NCBI GenBank assembly: GCA_015179045.1
Contig: WHUZ01000003.1
Coordinates: forward strand, 1,302,001-1,366,000
Length of the DNA: 64,000 bases
From: Kalaharituber pfeilii
Lineage: Eukaryota > Ascomycota > Pezizomycetes > Pezizales > Pezizaceae
Direction: 5' to 3'
The notes below the pieces were generated by a model, which was not told where the DNA came from, did no database searches, and saw only the letters and a list, made by a program, of their open reading frames with translations. Shown here in pieces: positions 1 to 12,100 of this stretch (within the stretch, counting starts at the first letter, position 1; each line of letters begins with the position of its first letter). A program made the translations under genes and the position numbers.

Positions 1-1250
1 ACCAGAATTTTCTGGCGGAGGGGATGCGGCAGTGTGCGTTTTCGGAGGGGGCAGATTTCGTCAGAGAACGTTGGGGAGGGTCTTCTAGCAGTGAGGCGCG
101 GCGGAGCAAAGCTCGAGCTGCCGTTTAAGAGCCCGCCCGGCGCAGCAGCGCAGCAGCGCAGCGATGATGCCAGCCTGTGGGGTCGAGACTACCGGCCTGT
201 TTCGGATGCTCCTGTCCCGTTGAGGCAACTCTTCACGCAGCACAGCTAGACTGCCGGGTGTCGGGGGGGGGGTGGGGGGTGGTTGTGGAGTGGGGGGGGC
301 GTATCGGTCGGCTGGGGGCGAGGAGACCTTCGCGCTCGAGTGACGGCGGTGGCCGGGAGAGACGTCAATCTAGATGGAGCGAATTCGAAGTAGATGGGTG
401 CCGGGAGGGAGAAACGCTCGGTGGGGAGGCGCCTCAGCTTTTGAGCAGAGCCAACCCGGCGCTGCGCTTGGTGGGCACATGGAAGCGTCGAGGAACCAGT
501 TCTAGATCTGCAACGGCCGCGGCCACCCATTGGCCATGCGGGCTGCCGTCACGCGAGTGGTGCGGTCGCAGCTGCACCTGGGTGCTCTATCATACTCAGG
601 ACTGTATGAGTATGATACTCACACTCACAGTGCGCGGGGCGGCGGCGGCGGCGGTGGCAGCCCGGGCCTGACGACGGGCGCGGATCGAGCGCGAGAGGGC
701 CATCTTCAGGTTCTAGATCAGCCGTGGCAGAGGCCCTCCCGGTGTGCCCGCGGGCTCAGCGAATCCGCAACCACGGGCCTCACACATCTGCGTGCACGAG
801 GAGCGCGTGCACTGTGCAGCCCCAGTTGCAAGTGCTCTGCTGAACGCTGGTATGCGCCTGAGATAGGCACTTGTATGCATGTTTCGTACTGCGGGCTTGC
901 CTCGATCGGCTGCGGTATCAGCGTGCGGCCACAATTGCATTGCTGCTTGCTCGGTGTGCGGTACCGGTACTCAGTAGCCAGCCAGCCAGCCAGCCAGCCA
1001 GCGAGCCATACAGTCTGGCTCCCAATGGCATGAGAACACTACAGGCGTGAGTGCCTTCCTACTGTAGTCTCGTCTCTGCTCCGACTTAAGGCAAACCGCG
1101 GTGAGCGAGCGAGAAGAGTACTCTACAGCAGCGGAGCTCTCTCGGTCGCCAATGCCATGCGATGTCGATGCTCCGAAAACGAAGAATGGTTCTGCGTACG
1201 ACATGCATGGGTCATCCAAGGCAAGCAATATGCCGCTAAGTACTTACATG
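1..1250. other. GC-rich gene-free left edge
   Basis: No convincing coding sequence is seen. The stretch is GC-rich and CpG-rich, with a G-run near 260-300, a GGC/GGT trinucleotide run near 638-658 and a short CCAG tandem run near 977-1002. Open frames here have low-complexity composition, overlap on both strands and show no family motif. It could be the promoter or 5' leader of a gene beyond the left edge. Confidence 0.5.
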
Positions 1251-4138
1251 GCTTAGCGACATGGTTGCTTCCGTGGTCATAATCTCTTGATCACTGAAAA
1301 AAAACGCCGCTAAACAATGCCCAAACGCATCCGTCCACGGTAACATAGCTCTCGATATGCAAACTCGGCTTTTGGTCTACTTTGACATTATTCGAATGGC
1401 AGAAGTGGCTAACGCTCTCTGTCGATATGTATGCGCGTTGTCATTGTAGAGCTCCAGAACTCTCAGTGACATACCCGACGATTTTAAGCTAACGTACATT
1501 TTGCGCCTCATTATCTTCGTATTACCAGTGCAGATCACACAAGAAAAAAGCAGCTATCAGAGCATTTGAGCCGGATTGTCGAAATTTCTGTTACAGGATA
1601 CCCTTGTTATCATAAGGTAGTAAGACCTAGGAGAAACTAGACAGGGCGAGGAAGAATTCGTAGCATACGCATGTACTATCATACAGATATCCCAATGAGA
1701 TGGTCATCATACTGATGCTAGACAGAATTCACAAGCAACGCACTAGGGAGTTAACATAAAGTATTAAGAAGCACCCTAATACATAGTATCACTAGCAGTA
1801 CAGGTGACCCTGGCTATAATGAAGGCCAAGAATCCGACTGATCTTCTTCACTATAACCAGTTTTCACTACATAGAGCAAGGGCACTTTCTTTACCTGTGT
1901 ACACAGAGAATCTGGCCCATCCCTTCAACCAAGCGTGGTTGAACTCCATAACTCATAATTCAACTCATGATACTTATTGCTGCCAGGCCGGCACTTGATT
2001 CGAGATTCCGGTTCCAATTCTCGAAAAGACCCATTTTGATAACACGGCACTTGAGTAACCAATTACATCAATATGCTGATCCTTTGACAACGTTTCACAA
2101 GAATTTACATTGAAACCTCTCGCTGGACTGCATAGTCCATCTGCGTGCATTCTGGTGCAATTTCCTTTTTAGACCACACCTTCACCGTTATCTCAGTGTG
2201 CCAATCAGACTATTATCTCGGCCCCAGTCTCGTAACCAGATAAGGAGACTATCTCGACCCCACACCCGAGACGACAACCTTTCGGCGCCTGGTATCAGCA
2301 GACTTAGGCACGATAACATAGATGAGCATTTGGTGGCAAGGTATCGGTGGGCTCAGAAGCAGCTCTAGTAGAGAAGTTAAAAGAGAAAAGAAAACAAAAT
2401 CAAGAAATTAAGCAGCGTCTCACTGTTTCACATGTTTGGTCACCATTTTCGCACTAGCTTTTCTTTCTCAACTGTTTTCCAACCAAAAACGAAAAAGATA
2501 ACCTACTTACCATTCAATGCACCAGATACTCTAGTCTGTGCAGATTCATACTTTTTCACAATGAAGTGGGGGTGCTGAGAGTGATGGCAGTAACTTGTAT
2601 GCACCTGCCTGGATTGAGGAATGAGTTGACAAAGCAATTGCAAGGTAACAAGGATACTAGTGGTTGCATAACAGAACCCCCGAAGTCAAGAAACCCTGAA
2701 TGTGGGGGAGTTCATCCAATTGCAGATCCTTGCACTTTTCACTTTGAATCCAGTTGTGACATTTTTTCCGGGTTGTGAACTGGGTTATCATATAGGAACG
2801 AGAGCAGGTGTGGACTACTAGTACTTAACTAACCTGCGAAATCATTATTGAAACATGAATATGCACAGTCTTTATGTTAAATTAAACCAATCTCGTGCCC
2901 AGGCTCTCAAGGTGGCTAGACGGACCGCTAGACTCTCGGCCTTGATTACCCTACATTAGTAGTCTGGTTACATCAAGTACTGTACACTCGTTGTACTACT
3001 ACCGTACCTATTTCTTACTAGTACACAGTAAGTTCAATGATGTACCCAGACAGGGTAGTTAGAATGGGGAAGTGTGTCACATGACAAGTTGCCATACTGG
3101 TTAGACGGATTTGCTGAAGGTCAAACATTGTCATATATTATTATATCAAAAGTTATCGACTTCAAAGCTATTGGATCCTCCATCAGGATACCTTCTTTAG
3201 CTATTACTTTCCTCGCCAACAGGTTTGCTAACAATCTGGCTCACGAGACACAGAAATTACTTCTGTCAATAGAATTTTGTACTCTTCTTATCCAGTCATT
3301 CAACACCAGTAGCCGCCCCAAGCTCAATAGCCAAGCACTCAGAATAACTTTCACCTCGGAGTAAGTACTAGTATTTATCATGTTAGGTTTAGAACGTCTC
3401 AGCAACGATCCATTGAAGTTTGTTTTAAAGTTTAGGCACCCGAGTACAGCTAGATGCAGGATATATGTCCATTCTCGTTATGAAATGGTCACATGCTCCA
3501 TGTTATGCGTTGTGAGCAAGTACCAACTCGTACTGTAAGTTCCTCTGCTGGGAGGACAGTAGCTATCGAAGTGGGCGTGAGACAGTGGGATGTGTACAGG
3601 CAAAGAGGTCAATTCGTCTATTTGTGCGTACGTTACAAAGGAATAAAGAATGCCAGTGAATCTGGAAGAAAGAATAGAATGAGCGAGCGGATGCTAGACG
3701 GAACGAATGGACGGATTGACGGATGATGGACTGCTATTGATAGATGGGTGTACAGTGTCAACAGCACCCTACCTGCCATTCCTTATGTGAACGCTGTACT
3801 GCATAAAAGTATGGCCCCACATGCTGCGCTCTATGGTTGAGGACGCCTTTAATCGGCACATTTGATCCTAGATTTCAACACTGATCACTGACGCAACAAA
3901 AATCGTAAAATTTAAAACTGCTCATAGATACGAAGAGAATTGAGTAAAGAATCAATCTTCGTTGCATTTCTAACTTTGTAAATTTTGGTGGGGGACCCCT
4001 AATTGAGTTACATACTACTAATACAAATTAGGTAGATTATAGATTAGTAAGCAAGAAAATTACTTAAAGAGTTAAGTCTAAAGTACATGTAACTACCACT
4101 TGCTTTTATCCCACCACTTGCCGATGATTTTATATACA
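1251..4138. other. AT-rich intergenic region, no gene recognised
   Basis: Only short frames (under 100 aa) without motifs or plausible splice continuity are present. The composition is AT-richer than the flanking genes. Copies of the octamer TACTAGTA occur near 2815, 3018 and 3366. It may be old repeat DNA, but I could not define element ends apart from the transposon that starts at 4141. Confidence 0.5.
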
Positions 4139-4140
4139 TA

Positions 4141-5746
4141 CCGTATTAACTCACTTAAGAGGTAAACACAAACGCGCGCTATTGTGGTCTTGGCAAGCCT
4201 CTTAGCGCCAGTGCGCGTGTATTACGCACGGGCACGCCGAATTACCGCGATGCTACCTTCAACACCACGGAGACTGATATGATCTGAGCGCAGAAGTAGG
4301 AGACTGGATGAGGGTGGTACATAGACTGACTTTTAGGTGCTGGAGTATTAACGAAATCATCATTATACTATAGGTACCTACACTAGAGCATCATGATTTC
4401 TTCTATTCTTAATAACCCACAAGTTACTGAAACACAAGTCAATGAGTTAGCAGCTAACAGTGAACAGTGAACAGAAGATAGGCGAGATCTTGATTCTGGC
4501 GCATGTGCAAGTTCACTGGAGTCTGAACAATCACTTCCGGAGCCTAAACAATCACTTCTGGAGCCTGCCAGTGTGCAACTTTCAACTGGAAGCAGTGCTA
4601 GGTTGACTGGAAAACAGCGTAGCCATGTAGTTTCCTTTCCAGTCATTAGTGATACTGAGGATGATGGGCCCGAATATGATTTCCGTTGGCAGGCAGACGA
4701 GTATTAGAGGAACCGCAAGCGATATACGGCAGCCGGAACTGCGTCGCAGTCGCATAAAATAAATGAGTGCTATATGAGCTACGCAGAGGACTAGCGAGCG
4801 TCGCTAGTCAAGTGTCTTTGTGGCCTGGCGGGTGGTAATTCTCTGCATTTACCACCTCCGTTACAGAGTAAGAAGCTGGAGATTAGCCTATGCATAATTG
4901 CATTCCTGTACTTAGTAATACCAATATTGTCCCTGCCATAGACTGGTATGGTGCCGGAAGTTAATAATCAACATGAAATTTGCGACACAACCAACGCAAC
5001 GCAAAACCTATCAGCAACCACAACCTGATATGAACTAAGGTAGAAATATCAAAAATCTATACTATTTGAGGCGCTCTATCATTCTATCATATTTTCATGG
5101 CAAAATCTTTATTCGTTGTAAAACTGAAAAGGTTCAAAGTTTTTTTACTTTCTTAGGAAATGTAGCAAATGTTACATGCCAAGCCCCATACAAATGGATT
5201 AGTCATCAAAGGGGATCCCCGCCGGTGACTTACATATACATGATTTTTGAAGGCCTCTGTACCATATTGATGACCATCCTTATATGCCTGCATAATACGA
5301 AGACAATTATTATAATAACGCTAAATAGAGATGTCTGAAATAATAGAAAAAAGAGCTTTGGGTATAGTTTCTCGTAGACCTGCAATAGACTCTGGAAAAA
5401 CCTTCTATGAGTGGTGCGAGCGTGGGCAGCTGTAGACGTAAAGCGAGCGTGTAATGCGACCGCGTAAAGTGACCGTAGCTGAAGGGTGCGCGATTGCTCA
5501 CCGATTGCAAGCAGCAAAATGACACATATGGTGCTGCTTACTAATGCTGGCCGGGAATGTTACAACATGTTGATTATTAACTTCCGGCACCATAGGGGTT
5601 ACGTGACTCAAAAAAAAAAAAAAAAAAAAAAAAAAAATTCCAATATTGTACCGAAGCGCGCGCTAGCGCGATTAATAGCACCTGAAGTTCTGCCAAGACC
5701 ACACTAGCGCGCGTTTGTGTTTTACCTTTTAAGTGAGTTAATACGG
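4141..5746. mobile_element. Tc1/mariner-type DNA transposon copy, degenerate, long TIRs
   Basis: The ends are inverted copies of each other. The left end (4141 to about 4195) and the reverse complement of the right end (5746 back to about 5690) share CCGTATTAACTCACTTAA, then a GGTAAA-type block, an ACAAACGCGCGCTA-type block and GTGGTCTTGGCA, with only a few mismatches or one-base gaps over about 55 bp. The element is flanked by TA on both sides (4139-4140 and 5747-5748), as expected for TA target duplication in the Tc1/mariner superfamily. It is about 1.6 kb long. The interior has no intact transposase: the longest sensible frames (plus strand about 4390-4710 and 5066-5338) are interrupted and show no catalytic triad I can identify. 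It is therefore a dead or non-autonomous copy. Confidence 0.8.
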
Positions 5747-7690
5747 TATTCCTGAAACTGCTTAGTTTCATAAGTATATCCATTAAAGTATGCATTAAGA
5801 AATCGCATACAGTGCTCATAGTAGTGAAAAATTAGAAGCAGTACTTACAGAATGTAAAGCAGCAGGTACTGTGCTTCGTAAGTCTTCATTCTGAGAGGTA
5901 TCACACAGAATGTGCTGATATACTTGTGAGAGAATGTATGGTACTACTAGACAGATACCCTGAAATTTGCGGGTAACTTAATTAGTAATCATGCTAAAAC
6001 CCTGAGAGTGCGTCAGGTTTTGCAAGTTAGCCTGAAAACTCAGGAATTAACTACCGGTACACTACAAACGTTGTGATGTAGGTTGTGGTGTACTAGTACT
6101 AGTCGCTGAATTGACAACTGGAGATTGAGAAGTCCGTGGAGGGTGCCCACAACGTCGTACTGGGATAGATTCTCTTGAGTAGATAGAGGAGTGCTCTGGC
6201 TCATTTTTCATGTTTATTGGATGTAAATATCTTCAGAATTGAGCATTGTGGGAATTTTAGTCTTTTCCGGATTTCGGAAGGGAAATTTTCAGGACTTGGT
6301 ATAAATAAACACGATGTTGCTAAGGCAACGTATTTTTTTCTGAAAAAAGTTCGGGGTTTATAAAACCTCTCTAGTTACAGGACTATTTGTATAGTGAAAG
6401 TGAAGAATCTTATGCACACAATCATTGTGAGTATAATCTTAATACTTCATGACTAACAATTCCTGAAGCTCTTAATTCTATTTCTGATAATACCATCAAT
6501 GGGTTTTTTTATAGAAGTTTATGGGCTATGGAGTTTACTGAACGTGTATATAAAAGCCATAGAAGAATTGGGTGGATCATTTCTGTATATAGTAAGTTTT
6601 GTTCTCACACTAGTACAAATTCTGTAAACTTGGCAAACTTGGCATGTTACTTTTCCAAGGTGCTCCATATAAAGTCCAAAATTTCAATCCTCTGCTACTC
6701 AACACCACCTTAATATTTTTAAATTTGGACAATGAAGTATTGTAGAGCGGGTAAAGTAGTATATATTTACATTTTTATATTTTTATCAGATGTGGTTGGG
6801 TGATGAAGAAGTGTGTCAAGATTAAGTCCATAATTTCGGTCACAAGTGGTCCCTTGTACTTGGACCCCACCATCTCATCCATTGCACTAAACTATTGCAC
6901 TAGTTAAGTTCATGCTCTAACCACCAGAGCAAGAGTAACCGGAGATGTTTTGTACTAGTACCAGACTCTCTTCCTGTGACGAACTATTTAAGCGTGCTAA
7001 GAGAGTTTGGGCACGAGAACATGCACTCTACCACAGAACCGAAAGGTTCCTGTCACTATTTATTTGGAAATTGGTAGTAAGAGTGGTGTGTCAGTAATAG
7101 TTGCTGAAATGACAATAGAGGAAGATTTAAACCAGCAGAGGGAGGAAGCAGAAGAGGCAGAGGAAGAATGCTACGGAAGGTAAGACACAAGGTGGAAAGG
7201 CAAAGGAACGTAGCAAGAAGGAAGTTATCGATACGCTGAAGAAGGGTGGTGTTAAAGGTTGCTCGACAAAGTGGAGATGTGTAAGCATATATGGCGAAAG
7301 AGAACAAGGCAATAACTTTAAGAAAGACGCTTACGTTACAAGATGATTCTAGAGTTCATGTGGGAATTGTTCTTGTGATGGAAGATACAAATACATGGGC
7401 GCGCATAGTGTTATTATTTTCTGAGAAAGAGGCTATTGTAATCTGTACTGGAGTTACAGTATGACTGCAAATATACTAGTACATACCAGTTGCTTCGCAA
7501 TTTCGAACCAGTTCCTTCTTTGTAATTGCTGGAAACTATGAACTAGGTGGTTCGACAGATAATTACTGATATATCATACCAGGATCACTGTGCTCTTGTA
7601 CAGTAAACAATCTTTCATTTCTGAACATTATTGGACAAATCATCTTTGTTGGTAGGGCAACTTAGTCATGAAAATAATTGGGATGGAAAT
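5747..7690. other. AT-rich intergenic region upstream of RPS23
   Basis: No gene is supported. The stretch includes two perfect copies of the palindrome GTACTAGTAC (6090-6099 and 6952-6961). Short frames near 6528-6713 and 7056-7312 have no motif and look accidental. Confidence 0.45.
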
Positions 7691-7695
7691 TTGAA

Positions 7696-7716
7696 TTAGG
7701 GCAAAACCCTTAACCC
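7696..7716. promoter_or_regulatory. Possible telomere-repeat-like (Tbf1-type) boxes in the RPS23 promoter
   Basis: TTAGGG (7696-7701) is followed within a few bases by AACCCTTAACCC (7705-7716), 160-180 bp upstream of the RPS23 start codon. TTAGGG-type boxes bound by Tbf1-like factors are known in ribosomal protein promoters of many fungi. The link here is inferred from the motif and its position only. Confidence 0.35.
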
Positions 7717-7875
7717 AGTCTCAAGCGCGGACTGCTGATTTGCAACCCACCACCTAGGGACTACACACCGAAAAATGCAGTGAAAATTCACAATCTATAC
7801 GACCGACGGTAATTAACTCAGCCATTACAGCACCATCTACGAACCAGTCCAGTGATTTGCGACAGATAAAACAAT

Positions 7876-8721
7876 ATGGGAAAGTGCGTATTCGACACTC
7901 CAAGGAAAAGGTTACAATGGGTAAAATGCTGATTGGGATTTATTGAAAATTTACAGAGGAAAGCCAAGAGGGTTAAACGCCGCCCGAAAACTCAGGACCC
8001 ATCGTCGTGATAAGTAAAGTCTCCTCGGCCATAAGAAATGTGCTCTCAAGCACAAAGAGGAAAAGCAACAATCGTACTGACTGATGCCATAGTCGATGGG
8101 CCGACGATGGATTCAAGAAGCGACTTCTTGGAACTGCCTTCAAGTCCTCTCCCTTCGGAGGTTCTTCCCACGCCAAGGGTATTGTGCTCGAGAAGGTCGG
8201 TGTTGAGGCCAAGCAGCCCAATTCCGCTATTCGAAAGTGTGTCAGGGTCCAATTGATTAAGAACGGCAAGAAGGTCACTGCTTTCGGTGGGTTACCCCAG
8301 ATATTTTTATATGGAGCATAGAAGGGGACTCAGGAGGGATTGGAAGTGGGGAGGATATGTGGTCTGGCTGCAGGATACGTTGGAGGAAACAAAATAAGAA
8401 CTGATTTCGGAATGCGGAGTAAAGAGTGGAATGGGCTTGTGGTAGTAAGTTATTGGATGGATTGGGTTGGCTGACCGTTTACGATTAACAGTGCCAAACG
8501 ACGGTTGCTTGAACTTCGTTGATGAAAACGATGAAGTTTTGTTGGCTGGTTTCGGTCGTAAGGGCAAGGCGAAGGGTGATATTCCTGGTGTCCGATTCAA
8601 GGTTGTGAAGGTGTCTGGTGTTGGTTTGTCTGCGTAAGTACCCTGTTCACCCCGCTCTTCCGAATACTAACGTTGTGGGGATAGCTTATGGAAGGAGAAG
8701 AAGGAGAAGCCAAGGGCATAA
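7876..8721 (+). CDS. RPS23: 40S ribosomal protein S23 (uS12 family)
   Basis: This is the universally conserved S12/S23 protein of the small ribosomal subunit decoding centre. Five exons join cleanly: 7876-7883, 7957-8013, 8093-8286, 8492-8633 and 8685-8721. They give 145 aa, the usual eukaryotic length. The first exon codes only for MGK. Diagnostic stretches are [37 protein letters not shown], the decoding loop [32 protein letters not shown] and the terminal [11 protein letters not shown]. The last intron carries a TACTAAC branch site. There are no disruptions. It is convergent with the next gene. High and constitutive expression is expected from the family. Confidence 0.97.
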
Positions 8722-9088
8722 ACGGCCAATCTTTTTCTTTTTTTTCCCTTCTTTTTTTTGTTCTCTTGCTTTCCTGTCTTTTGTTTCCATATGCTCATTT
8801 TGAATTTCGGTTGGTTATATGGCTGGTTCACGTTTGAAAAATAAAATATTAACTGCTCCGGTCGGGCTCGGGCGTTTTGCGATTTTGCGATTTCATTATA
8901 CTTGTCCTCATTACTTTTTATTCATATAGGTCGAGGTTGAATGTACGGAAAATGATACATAGAACTGAAGACCTTGATAAATGCATTGATGCTCGGATGT
9001 GATTGCATAATAAGCACGAATGTGAAATACTAACGTAGTCTGGTTGCCTTTGTAAACAGCTATTTTTGAGTTTATCTGCGTATGATCA
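8722..9088. other. Convergent 3' spacer between RPS23 and the next gene
   Basis: T-rich tracts directly after the RPS23 stop (about 8731-8765) and an AATAAA-like string near 8839-8845 fit 3' UTR and polyadenylation signals. Nothing else is seen. Confidence 0.4.
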
Positions 9089-9844
9089 TCATTTGATGGA
9101 GCTACTCTCTGACATCTCACCGCCCCAGATTTCTCTACTTTCAGTTTCCACGACGGCCATTGCTGCTGCCACATTCTCCAACTTCTGTATCACGTCCATG
9201 ACACTAAGGCTGACCCTGTTGAAGTGGGCATCATTCAGCTCCCGCCGTTGCCGCGCCAGCAGAGTGTCCTTCCCCATGCCGCTTTCTCGGCGAATTGAGC
9301 CGCTGCCTATACTGAAGGCACCTGCCCCTGGATGTGCTTGTGTTGCACTGGGAGCACCCCCCGAAAATGCTTGTTCTCCACCGCGCTCACTTCCGATGCC
9401 TGTGGCTTCTGTTGTTCCAATCCCATCCCCACCGGCGTTACTACCCTCCCCAAACCCACCAATGTCACCAGCTCCTCCACTTCCGCTAGGACCGGCACCA
9501 CCGGGCTCTCCAGCACCAAACATCCCATCCCTGCCGAATGATCGTCTTGCCAGCTCCGCATGTTCTCCATCCAGTAGATCTTCGCACTCGCTTCTCATCC
9601 ATGCCTGCGCAAGCTGTACCTGGGCGGTACGCAGCTCCTCAAGGGCCTTTGCATGATCGGGGCCGAAGACGCTTGTTTCCTCACCTGCTACAGCAGCTTC
9701 AATGTTGGAGAGCTTTTGTGATGTTGCCTGCCATAGATCCTTGTGTGACGTGGTCGCGGGGAACTGGGAAGGCTGTTGGGTGTGATGAGAGGAACTCGAA
9801 GGGGTAAAGGGGGCCGGCGGAGGGGGCAGCTGACTACTACTCAT
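9089..9844 (-). CDS. Conserved-looking fungal protein of unknown function (possible DUF5315 type)
   Basis: A single-exon frame of 251 aa starts at an ATG at 9844. The N-terminus (1-35) is Pro/Ser-rich and disordered. Residues about 36-115 look helical and include the block GPDHAKALEELRTAQVQLAQ. A Gly-rich linker follows (about 116-190). A second helical block near the C-terminus contains LLARQRRELNDAHFNRV and a hydrophobic helix ending ESREIWGG. This pattern of two conserved helices around a disordered middle resembles the ascomycete DUF5315 proteins as I remember them, but no search was run. It is divergent from the thioesterase gene, with 249 bp between the start codons. No function is proposed. 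Confidence 0.7.
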   Translation of the reverse strand: MSSSQLPPPPAPFTPSSSSHHTQQPSQFPATTSHKDLWQATSQKLSNIEAAVAGEETSVFGPDHAKALEELRTAQVQLAQAWMRSECEDLLDGEHAELARRSFGRDGMFGAGEPGGAGPSGSGGAGDIGGFGEGSNAGGDGIGTTEATGIGSERGGEQAFSGGAPSATQAHPGAGAFSIGSGSIRRESGMGKDTLLARQRRELNDAHFNRVSLSVMDVIQKLENVAAAMAVVETESREIWGGEMSESSSIK

Positions 9845-10093
9845 GTTTGGTCGCTGGAGGAGAAGGCCAGATGAATGATATGTGTGATGAGCCGCAAGTA
9901 AGGCGACGGTTGTTCAATTATTCAATGGCCCTTGCTCCCACATCCGCAATCCCGTGCCAAGCCTTCAGATACCGGCAATCCGGTCAGCAACCAAAAATTC
10001 GACAGCAAACGGTCTGCTTGGCCACTACCTTTTTGAGTCATTTTGGCCCGATTGCCCAATCAAGCGCAGGCGAGGATACCCTACAGCATAATA

Positions 10094-12100
10094 ATGATAA
10101 TGCGAGGACGTATAGGAGGCTTGCACTCATCCCGTTCTTTTGCGATACCCTTCACGCGTCCAGCAAGATACCCGGATGTCTTTCCCGTTCCAAAAGCTGC
10201 GTACAACTGCAGAGTCAAGGGGCACCTTTCAATATCAAGCACTCCCAGTAGCTACAGTAACTCTCTTACGACGCCCAAGCTTTTCCTATATTCTACTTTC
10301 AGGGCTTTCAGCATACTACATCCGCTGCATTATGATGGTGTATACAGAGAACTCAAGAGCATGAGGCACCAGAAGCCCTGGCTGCAAGCCCTGCGAGAGC
10401 GAGATGTTTCCCTTTCTGCTGCTGCGGCCGAAGAGACTGGTGCCTCCGCTACGGGGCCAGCAGCGGAAAGGGTTGAGATTGTTGAGTCTCAGACGGCAGT
10501 GGAGAAGGTTGCTAAGGTGGATACACTACAACCAAAGAGGATGAGGGACTCCTTCTTCAAGCTTGTAGGCTCCTCCAGCTCCTCTTGGTGTAGAATGATT
10601 ACGGAATAGGATGTCATTGGGAGTAAGAGATAGGTGTATATGTGCATTGAGCAGAAGGGTGTTGGGCTATGCTGGCAATGGGCTAACATTGAAATGTCAT
10701 GAGTGAACCATCACGGTCTGGCTAGGTTCTACCGTTCACGAAAGATGAATGGCTCGTCGACACCTATGTTAATGCCACCGGGCAGCTTCGTATGGGGTCG
10801 TTGTTTCAGGACCTTGACGCTTTAGCTGGTGTCATCTCGTACAAAGTTGGTTTTACAAGCCCTGCTCTGTCCAAACGCAAGTTAACACTGTCCACTATGG
10901 CAGCATACGGGCCCAGGTCCTACAATTGTCACAGCTGCAGTCGATAGAATCTCCATCATCTCCCCTCTCTCAGACTTCTGTGACCTTGAACTCAGTGGAT
11001 TTGTCTCGTACGTAGGTCGGTCAAGTATGGAGATTACCATTGAGGTGCGTAAGCTAGGAGAGCTCCGCGAGGGGGAAAAACCGCTACTGCTGACTTGTGC
11101 ATTTACGATGGTTGCCCTTGACCCTGTGACCAACAAGTAAGTAATTCTCAGATCTTGTATTGGGCTAGAATGAATTCCTAACATTGTAAAAATTCAGCCC
11201 AATACCAATTAGTCCGTTGATTGTGGAGACAGAGGAGGAGAAGCGGGTATTCAAGCGGGGGGAAGGTAATGCAAACATATTTGTCAGTGCCCAATGCTTG
11301 AACTCACGAGATATGCAGAGTACAAAAAAGCAAAGAAGGCTCTTGCGGAGGTGGCACTGTCAAAGCAGACCCCAAATGCTGAAGAATCCGACATAATTCA
11401 TGGTCTTTGGTTGCAGACTTCCCAATATAATGGTCCTACCCCTCAATGATCCCGGTGTGGCTTTCAATAGTGCCTCAATTAACGAGTTTTGTTGATTATC
11501 AGGACTTAAGGATAAATCACCTTCAAACATCATCTACATGTCCGACACGCACATAAACTCCACAGCCATCATGCAACCACAGTACCGAAACCGCTACTCA
11601 TTCATGATATTCGGTGGTTACCTTATGAGATCTACATTTGAACTTGCGTTTTGTTGCTGCTCTGCATCAACACGCTCGAGGCCGACATTCATCTCTCTTG
11701 ACCCTAGTACATTCCTGGCACCTGTGCCTGTTGGCAGCGTATTGTACCTCGATGCTACGGTTGCGTATACGGAGCCAGGCCCTGGAGGGAAGGGAACTAG
11801 GGTGCAGGTTAGGGTGGAAAGTAAAGTGAGAGATGTAGAGCATGGAACAGAGAAGGAGACGGGGGTATTTAACTATACATTCTGGGTTGAGAGGGAGGGA
11901 GTGGAGGTGATGCCGGGTGAGTACAGTTCCATCAGGTTTTGCTTTTCTGAATTGAGCTATAGATGCTAATTTGGCCTGGCGACTTGACAGTCACGTATTC
12001 GGAGTTTATGGACTACATTGACGCACGTAGACGAGCGGCCCAGCAGAAGCTTGTCATCAACGAGATGGACGACGGGACGGAAACACGCGTCACCGAGTGA
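10094..12100 (+). CDS. Acyl-CoA thioesterase, double hotdog (ACOT9-like), probably mitochondrial
   Basis: It hydrolyses acyl-CoA to free acid and CoA (known for the family). Seven exons are modelled: 10094-10564, 10726-10845, 10904-11136, 11198-11265, 11319-11432, 11503-11916 and 11991-12100, about 509 aa. The first hotdog begins near DTYVNATGQLRMGSLFQDLD, followed by AVDRISIISPLSDFCDLELSG and SYVGRSSMEITIEV. The second contains IMQPQYRNRYSFMIFGGYLM and FLAPVPVGSVLYLDATV. The Arg/Ser-rich N-terminus, with no early acidic residues, suggests a mitochondrial leader. The start is the first in-frame ATG (10094), and 10100 is an equal alternative. Intron 5 uses a weak donor (GTCCTA) but is needed to skip a stop codon. 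It is convergent with KEX1. Confidence 0.88.

Noticed and set aside
9066..9656. Plus-strand frame of 196 aa
   Set aside because: Antisense shadow of the 251-aa unknown protein; proline-rich only because the other strand is glycine-rich.
10043..10093. Start of the thioesterase at 10043
   Set aside because: The codon there is TTG, not ATG; the first in-frame ATG is 10094.
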